Positions 33,582-36,892 of a DNA stretch of 36,892 bases are shown in pieces. Each line of letters opens with the position of its first letter. Position 1 is the first letter of the stretch. A program made the position numbers and the translations under genes. This stretch comes from Bryobacteraceae bacterium (GTDB lineage: Bacteria; Acidobacteriota; Terriglobia; Bryobacterales; Bryobacteraceae): assembly GCA_030041985.1 (NCBI GenBank), contig JASIAM010000076.1, positions 1-36,892 of the forward strand. Direction: 5' to 3'. The notes beneath the pieces are model-generated. The model did no database searches, was not told the DNA's origin, and saw nothing but the letters and a program-made list of their open reading frames with translations.

Positions 33582-35261
33582 CTAATGTAAAGCGAAGACC
33601 ACCAGGGCTTGGTTGTTGTCGCGGGCCGCGCCTCCGGCCGCCACAATCGCTACATATTCCTTCCCGCTTTTCCCCTGGTATGCGATGGGTACCGCGGTGG
33701 CCGCATGGTCGAGTTTGGTCTCCCAGAGTTGGTTCCCGGTTTTCGCATCGAAGGCGCGAAACCGATTGTCATTGGTGGCGCCGATAAACACTAGATCTCC
33801 GGCGGTGGCAATGGGGCCGGCAAAAGCGCCTGCGCGCCCGGTATTCCGTTTTCCTTCCGGTAATCCTTCTGTGATTCCCAGCGGCACTTGCCAGGCGATC
33901 TCGCCCGTGTTGGCATTCACCGCGAAGAGGCGCTCCCATGGTGGCTTCACGCAGGGCAGGTTGCCGATCGATTTGCCGTCCGCACCTTTAGCCGGCGCGC
34001 TGAAGCTGAAAAAGCCCGGCGCCTTGTCGTACGGCAGTTGCCCTTCTTGGCCGGCGTTCGGATTCTTCCGAATCCACCCGGTGCCGGGGCTGTCCTGCGA
34101 GTTGACGAAAACATATCCCGTGTGAGGATCGGCCGCGGCCCCACCCCAGTTGGTGCCGCCGGTTGGCCCGGGGAAGCTGATGGTCACCTTGGCGGGCGTG
34201 CCCTCCGCTTGATAGGCCCACGGCGTGAAGGGGCCGGATTCTTCGAACCCGTTCTTCACCCACAGCTCCTGGCATGCCTTCGCGTGCTCGGGCGTGGTGT
34301 CTTCGGCAGTGACGATGTCTTCCTTTTTTACGCTGACACGCGCTAGCGGCGGCGGCTTCAGGGGGAATGGCTGCGTGCGCGCGTACCATTCTCCCGGCAC
34401 GCTGCCCTGTGGCACCGGCCGCTCCTCCACTCCGAATACCGGCTTGCCGGTAGTGAGATCGAGGATGAACATGTAGCCGGATTTGCCGGTCTGAATCAGA
34501 GCGGGAATCTTCTTGCCTTCGACAGTGAGATCCAACAACACCGGATCGGGCGGCAGATCATAATCCCATAGCTCATGGTGCACCGTCTGGAAATACCATT
34601 TCATCTTGCCGGTGTTAGCATCGACGGCCACCACGGAATTCGCAAACAGGTTGTCGCCTTTGCGATCGCCGCCGTAATAGTTCGCCGCCGGCCCTCCCAT
34701 GGGCATGTAGAGAATATTGCGCTGGTCGTCGGCGGTCATCGAGTAGGACCACATATTGTTTCCGGCATGGCCTTTCCAGGCATCCGCGGGCCAGGTGCCG
34801 TAACCGGTTTCGCCGGGCGGGGAATGGTGTGGAATTCCCATAGCTTCTTCCCGGTGCGCGCATCGTAAGCGCGCGAATCGCCAGAAAGCCCGCCCGGAAC
34901 TTCGTCTTGCGGATGGGGATTCGGTTCGCCCGGACCGAACACGTTCATGCCGGCGAAGATCAGGTTTTTGAAAACCAGCGGGACCGGCAGGCAGGTAAAT
35001 GATGCCGTTGACAACCAGCGGAGTGACCTGGTTCATGGTGCTGGCGGGCGAACTGTTAGCGTCCGGCCTCATGCGATAAGCCCACGCCTGCGCCAACTCC
35101 GCCACGTTCCGCGTATTGATCTGCGTCAGCGGCGAATAGCGGGTACTGGCGAGGTCCCGATTATAAGTGGGCCAGTCGCCTGCCTGTATTTTGATGGCTT
35201 GCGCCTGGAGTGCCGGCAGAGCAGCCGCGGCGCAGACAAAAAGCAAAGATCTCGCGTGCAT
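33582..35261 (-). CDS. PQQ-dependent dehydrogenase, with two internal frame changes
   Basis: The open frame encodes 559 residues, with a signal peptide (ending LQAQA) and quinoprotein propeller motifs: GDWPTYNRDLASTRYSPL, VHHELWDYDLPPDP with the expected active-site Asp, GGTNWGGAAADP, PPWERLFAVNANTGEIAWQ and a C-terminal YVAIVAAGGAA. It resembles the glucose/alcohol dehydrogenase group that oxidises sugars or alcohols in the periplasm and passes electrons to the respiratory chain. Between about 34822 and 34982 the proper protein text is in another frame: PLVFKNLIFAGMNVFG to KLWEFHTIP, so about 53 residues of the annotated product are scrambled. About 90 residues expected just before that segment in the family appear to be missing. 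It may be a pseudogene or hold sequence errors. TATACT at 35273-35278 ends 11 bases before the ATG; no Shine-Dalgarno is seen. Confidence 0.8.
   Translation of the reverse strand: MHARSLLFVCAAAALPALQAQAIKIQAGDWPTYNRDLASTRYSPLTQINTRNVAELAQAWAYRMRPDANSSPASTMNQVTPLVVNGIIYLPAGPAGFQKPDLRRHERVRSGRTESPSARRSSGRAFWRFARLRCAHREEAMGIPHHSPPGETGYGTWPADAWKGHAGNNMWSYSMTADDQRNILYMPMGGPAANYYGGDRKGDNLFANSVVAVDANTGKMKWYFQTVHHELWDYDLPPDPVLLDLTVEGKKIPALIQTGKSGYMFILDLTTGKPVFGVEERPVPQGSVPGEWYARTQPFPLKPPPLARVSVKKEDIVTAEDTTPEHAKACQELWVKNGFEESGPFTPWAYQAEGTPAKVTISFPGPTGGTNWGGAAADPHTGYVFVNSQDSPGTGWIRKNPNAGQEGQLPYDKAPGFFSFSAPAKGADGKSIGNLPCVKPPWERLFAVNANTGEIAWQVPLGITEGLPEGKRNTGRAGAFAGPIATAGDLVFIGATNDNRFRAFDAKTGNQLWETKLDHAATAVPIAYQGKSGKEYVAIVAAGGAARDNNQALVVFALH
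34822..34982 (-). other. Frame-shifted segment inside the PQQ dehydrogenase gene
   Basis: In the frame used upstream and downstream, this stretch gives Arg-rich nonsense (LRRHERVRSGRTES). In the next frame it gives conserved text: FKNLIFAGMNVFGPGEP, then DSRAYDARTGKKLWEFHTIP. The return to the main frame coincides with a C/G run (CCCCGCCCGGCG on the coding strand), where one extra C would restore HTIPRPGETGYGTW. The entry point coincides with the missing propeller section near a repeated CCGCTGGTT (copies at 34973-34981 and 35013-35021). Confidence 0.75.
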
Positions 35262-35272
35262 ATGCGCCCGCC

Positions 35273-35278
35273 AGTATA
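35273..35278 (-). promoter_or_regulatory. -10-like TATACT upstream of the PQQ gene
   Basis: TATACT, five of six consensus bases, ends 11 bases before the ATG on the minus strand. It would give a leader of only a few bases. The remaining spacer toward glnA (35279-35483) shows no clear promoter; I looked for a sigma-54 GG-N10-GC pattern and found none. Confidence 0.3.
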
Positions 35279-35483
35279 TCGTGGCCGTCAGCCATGCGGT
35301 GGCGCCGGAGCCGGGGAAAATGGTTAGCCCCAGATAAAAACGCAGCAGGCCGCGGACTTACTGTAACTCACGCGGCTGGTTCATTCAAAGTCTTTATTCC
35401 GCACATAAGAACTTTTTGCTTCTCTGCTACATCGGTTCCAGGCATTCTGAAGGGTTCAGCTATCGAAACAAGGAGAATTCAAA

Positions 35484-36892
35484 ATGAGTCCGCAAGAAGT
35501 CTTGGAATTTAGCAAGAAAAACGATGCCAAACAGCTCGATTTGCGTTTTACCGATATCCCGAGCCTGCAGCATCACGTTTCTTACCCCATCAATGAGCTC
35601 GATGAGAGCAGTTTTGAAGATGGCTTCGGCATGGATGGCTCGAGCATCCGCGGCTGGGCGGCGATCCATGAGAGCGATATGCTCCTGATCCCCGATCCCA
35701 AAACCGCGTTCATGGACCCCTTCGCCGAAACCCCCACCCTAGTCATGTACGGCGACGTGAAGGATCCCGTGACCAAGCAGCGCTACGAGCGCGACCCGCG
35801 CTGGGTTGCCCAGAAAGCCGAACTGTATTTGAAGAACACCGGTATCGCCGATACCGCCTATTTCGGCGCCGAAGCCGAGTTCTTCATTTTCGATAACGTC
35901 AGCTTCGATCAGAACCAGCATTCCGGCTACTATTACGTGGACGCCGAAGAGGGCCGCTGGAATTCGGGGCGCAAAGAGAACAACCTGGGCTACCGGCCGC
36001 GCTACAAAGAAGGCTACTTCCCGGTGCCCCCCACCGACCACTATCAGGATCTGCGCAGCGAAATGGTGCAGACCATGATCAAGTGCGGCATGACCATCGA
36101 GTGTCATCATCACGAAGTCGCCACCGGCGGGCAATGCGAAATCGATCAGCGCTTCGATACGCTGGTGCGCTCGGCCGACAACATGATGCTGTACAAGTAC
36201 ATCATCCGCAACGTGGCCAACCAGTACGGCAAAACCGCGACCTTCATGCCCAAGCCGATCTTCGCCGATAACGGCAGCGGCATGCACACCCACCAGAGCC
36301 TGTGGAAAGACGGCAAGCCGCTATTTGCGGGGGATTGCTATGCCGGCTTCAGCCAGTTGGGCTTGCACTACATCGGCGGCCTGCTGAAGCATGCGCGCGC
36401 GCTGTCGGCCCTCATCGCGCCCACCACCAACAGCTACAAGCGTCTGGTGCCGGGCTATGAAGCGCCGGTGAACCTGGCTTACTCGCGGCGCAACCGTTCG
36501 GCGGCCTGCCGCATTCCGATGTACTCGGCCAGCCCCAAGACGAAGCGCGTGGAGTTCCGTCCGCCCGATCCATCGTGCAACCCATATCTGTCGTTCGCCG
36601 CCATGGTGATGGCGGGCCTGGATGGCGTGCTCAGCAAGATCAACCCGGGCGAACCGCTCGACAAGGATATCTACGATCTGACACCGGAGGAGATGAGAAA
36701 CGTGCCGTCCATGCCGGGGTCGCTCGAAGAAGCCCTGAGTTGTCTCGAAGACGACCACGATTTCCTGCTGCGTGGCGATGTGTTCACCGAGGAGTTGATC
36801 GAGACTTTTATCGATTACAAGCGGAAAAACGAAGCGGATGCCGTGCGCCTGCGGCCGCATCCTTACGAATTCGCTTTGTATTACGACATCTA
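35484..36892 (+). CDS. glnA: Glutamine synthetase, type I (3' end cut at the stop codon)
   Basis: Encodes 469 residues, ending YEFALYYDI; the last two bases of the window are TA, so only the final base of a probable stop codon is missing. This equals the usual GlnA length. The enzyme makes glutamine from glutamate, ammonia and ATP as a cytoplasmic dodecamer. Signatures seen: [23 protein letters not shown] with metal-binding glutamates, the ATP/glutamate region [16 protein letters not shown], and [22 protein letters not shown]. Tyr397 in DIYDLTPEE is the adenylylation site of the I-beta subtype, so control by GlnE is expected. AGGAG lies eight bases before the ATG. Confidence 0.97.
   Translation, partial: MSPQEVLEFSKKNDAKQLDLRFTDIPSLQHHVSYPINELDESSFEDGFGMDGSSIRGWAAIHESDMLLIPDPKTAFMDPFAETPTLVMYGDVKDPVTKQRYERDPRWVAQKAELYLKNTGIADTAYFGAEAEFFIFDNVSFDQNQHSGYYYVDAEEGRWNSGRKENNLGYRPRYKEGYFPVPPTDHYQDLRSEMVQTMIKCGMTIECHHHEVATGGQCEIDQRFDTLVRSADNMMLYKYIIRNVANQYGKTATFMPKPIFADNGSGMHTHQSLWKDGKPLFAGDCYAGFSQLGLHYIGGLLKHARALSALIAPTTNSYKRLVPGYEAPVNLAYSRRNRSAACRIPMYSASPKTKRVEFRPPDPSCNPYLSFAAMVMAGLDGVLSKINPGEPLDKDIYDLTPEEMRNVPSMPGSLEEALSCLEDDHDFLLRGDVFTEELIETFIDYKRKNEADAVRLRPHPYEFALYYDI

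Noticed and set aside
35262-35483. Possible sigma-54 promoter upstream of glnA
   Set aside because: No GG-N10-GC pair with the required surroundings was found; only A+T-rich patches.
1-36892. CRISPR arrays, tRNA or rRNA genes, insertion sequences, prophage
   Set aside because: No regularly spaced repeats, cloverleaf-like sequences, transposase or integrase text were seen on either strand.

Overview
The window reads as GC-rich chromosomal DNA of an acidobacterium, most likely of the Solibacter/Bryobacter group. This rests on gene content rather than any marker gene: a soil-type xylan pair (GH67 + GH3), a membrane-anchored Ser/Thr kinase with a TPR-rich C-terminal half, a 'PDLSGIW' secreted protein, a PEP-CTERM-like protein and a quinoprotein dehydrogenase. 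I see no rRNA, tRNA, CRISPR array, transposase, integrase or phage gene. Genes are tightly packed on both strands and both window edges cut a gene.

Layout. 1-3979 (+): the 3' part of an alpha-glucuronidase (GH67) and, one base later, a GH3 beta-xylosidase/glucosidase, a xylan side-chain/oligomer module. 4003-7086 (-): an orphan MdtC/AcrB-type RND pump. 7234-11290 (-): YyaL-type DUF255 protein, thiol peroxidase and MurJ-like flippase in one direction. 11357-13523 (+): DinB-fold protein coupled to a zinc-ribbon MBL-fold protein, then an outer-membrane beta-barrel, ending at a clear hairpin. 13591-15607: a secreted acidobacterial family protein (-) and a secreted double-VOC protein (+).

15668-25870 is an alpha-glucan (glycogen) block. 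On the minus strand lie a GT4 glycosyltransferase and then a compact run of GH57-family enzyme, a 69-aa zinc-finger protein, a DUF4912 protein and a 1029-aa fusion of a GH57 branching enzyme with a GT5 glycogen synthase. A GH13 GlgB is read in the opposite direction. The window thus has two phylogenetically unrelated branching enzymes, one of them covalently joined to the synthase. glgC and glgP are not in the window.

25999-28573 (-): sensor kinase, NarL-type regulator and a small amidohydrolase in one operon, divergent from the Ser/Thr kinase (28664-31273, +). Next come the PEP-CTERM-like protein (-), a patatin-like lipase and two small conserved-looking proteins (+), and a PQQ dehydrogenase (-). 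The dehydrogenase carries two mutually compensating frame changes and seems to lack part of a propeller. The window ends in glnA (+), complete but for the last base of its stop codon.

Two themes beyond single genes stand out. Several genes without a Shine-Dalgarno have a -10-like hexamer only 7-12 bases before the ATG, which suggests leaderless transcripts. A 10-bp-periodic inverted repeat lies between the convergent glgB and amidohydrolase genes.
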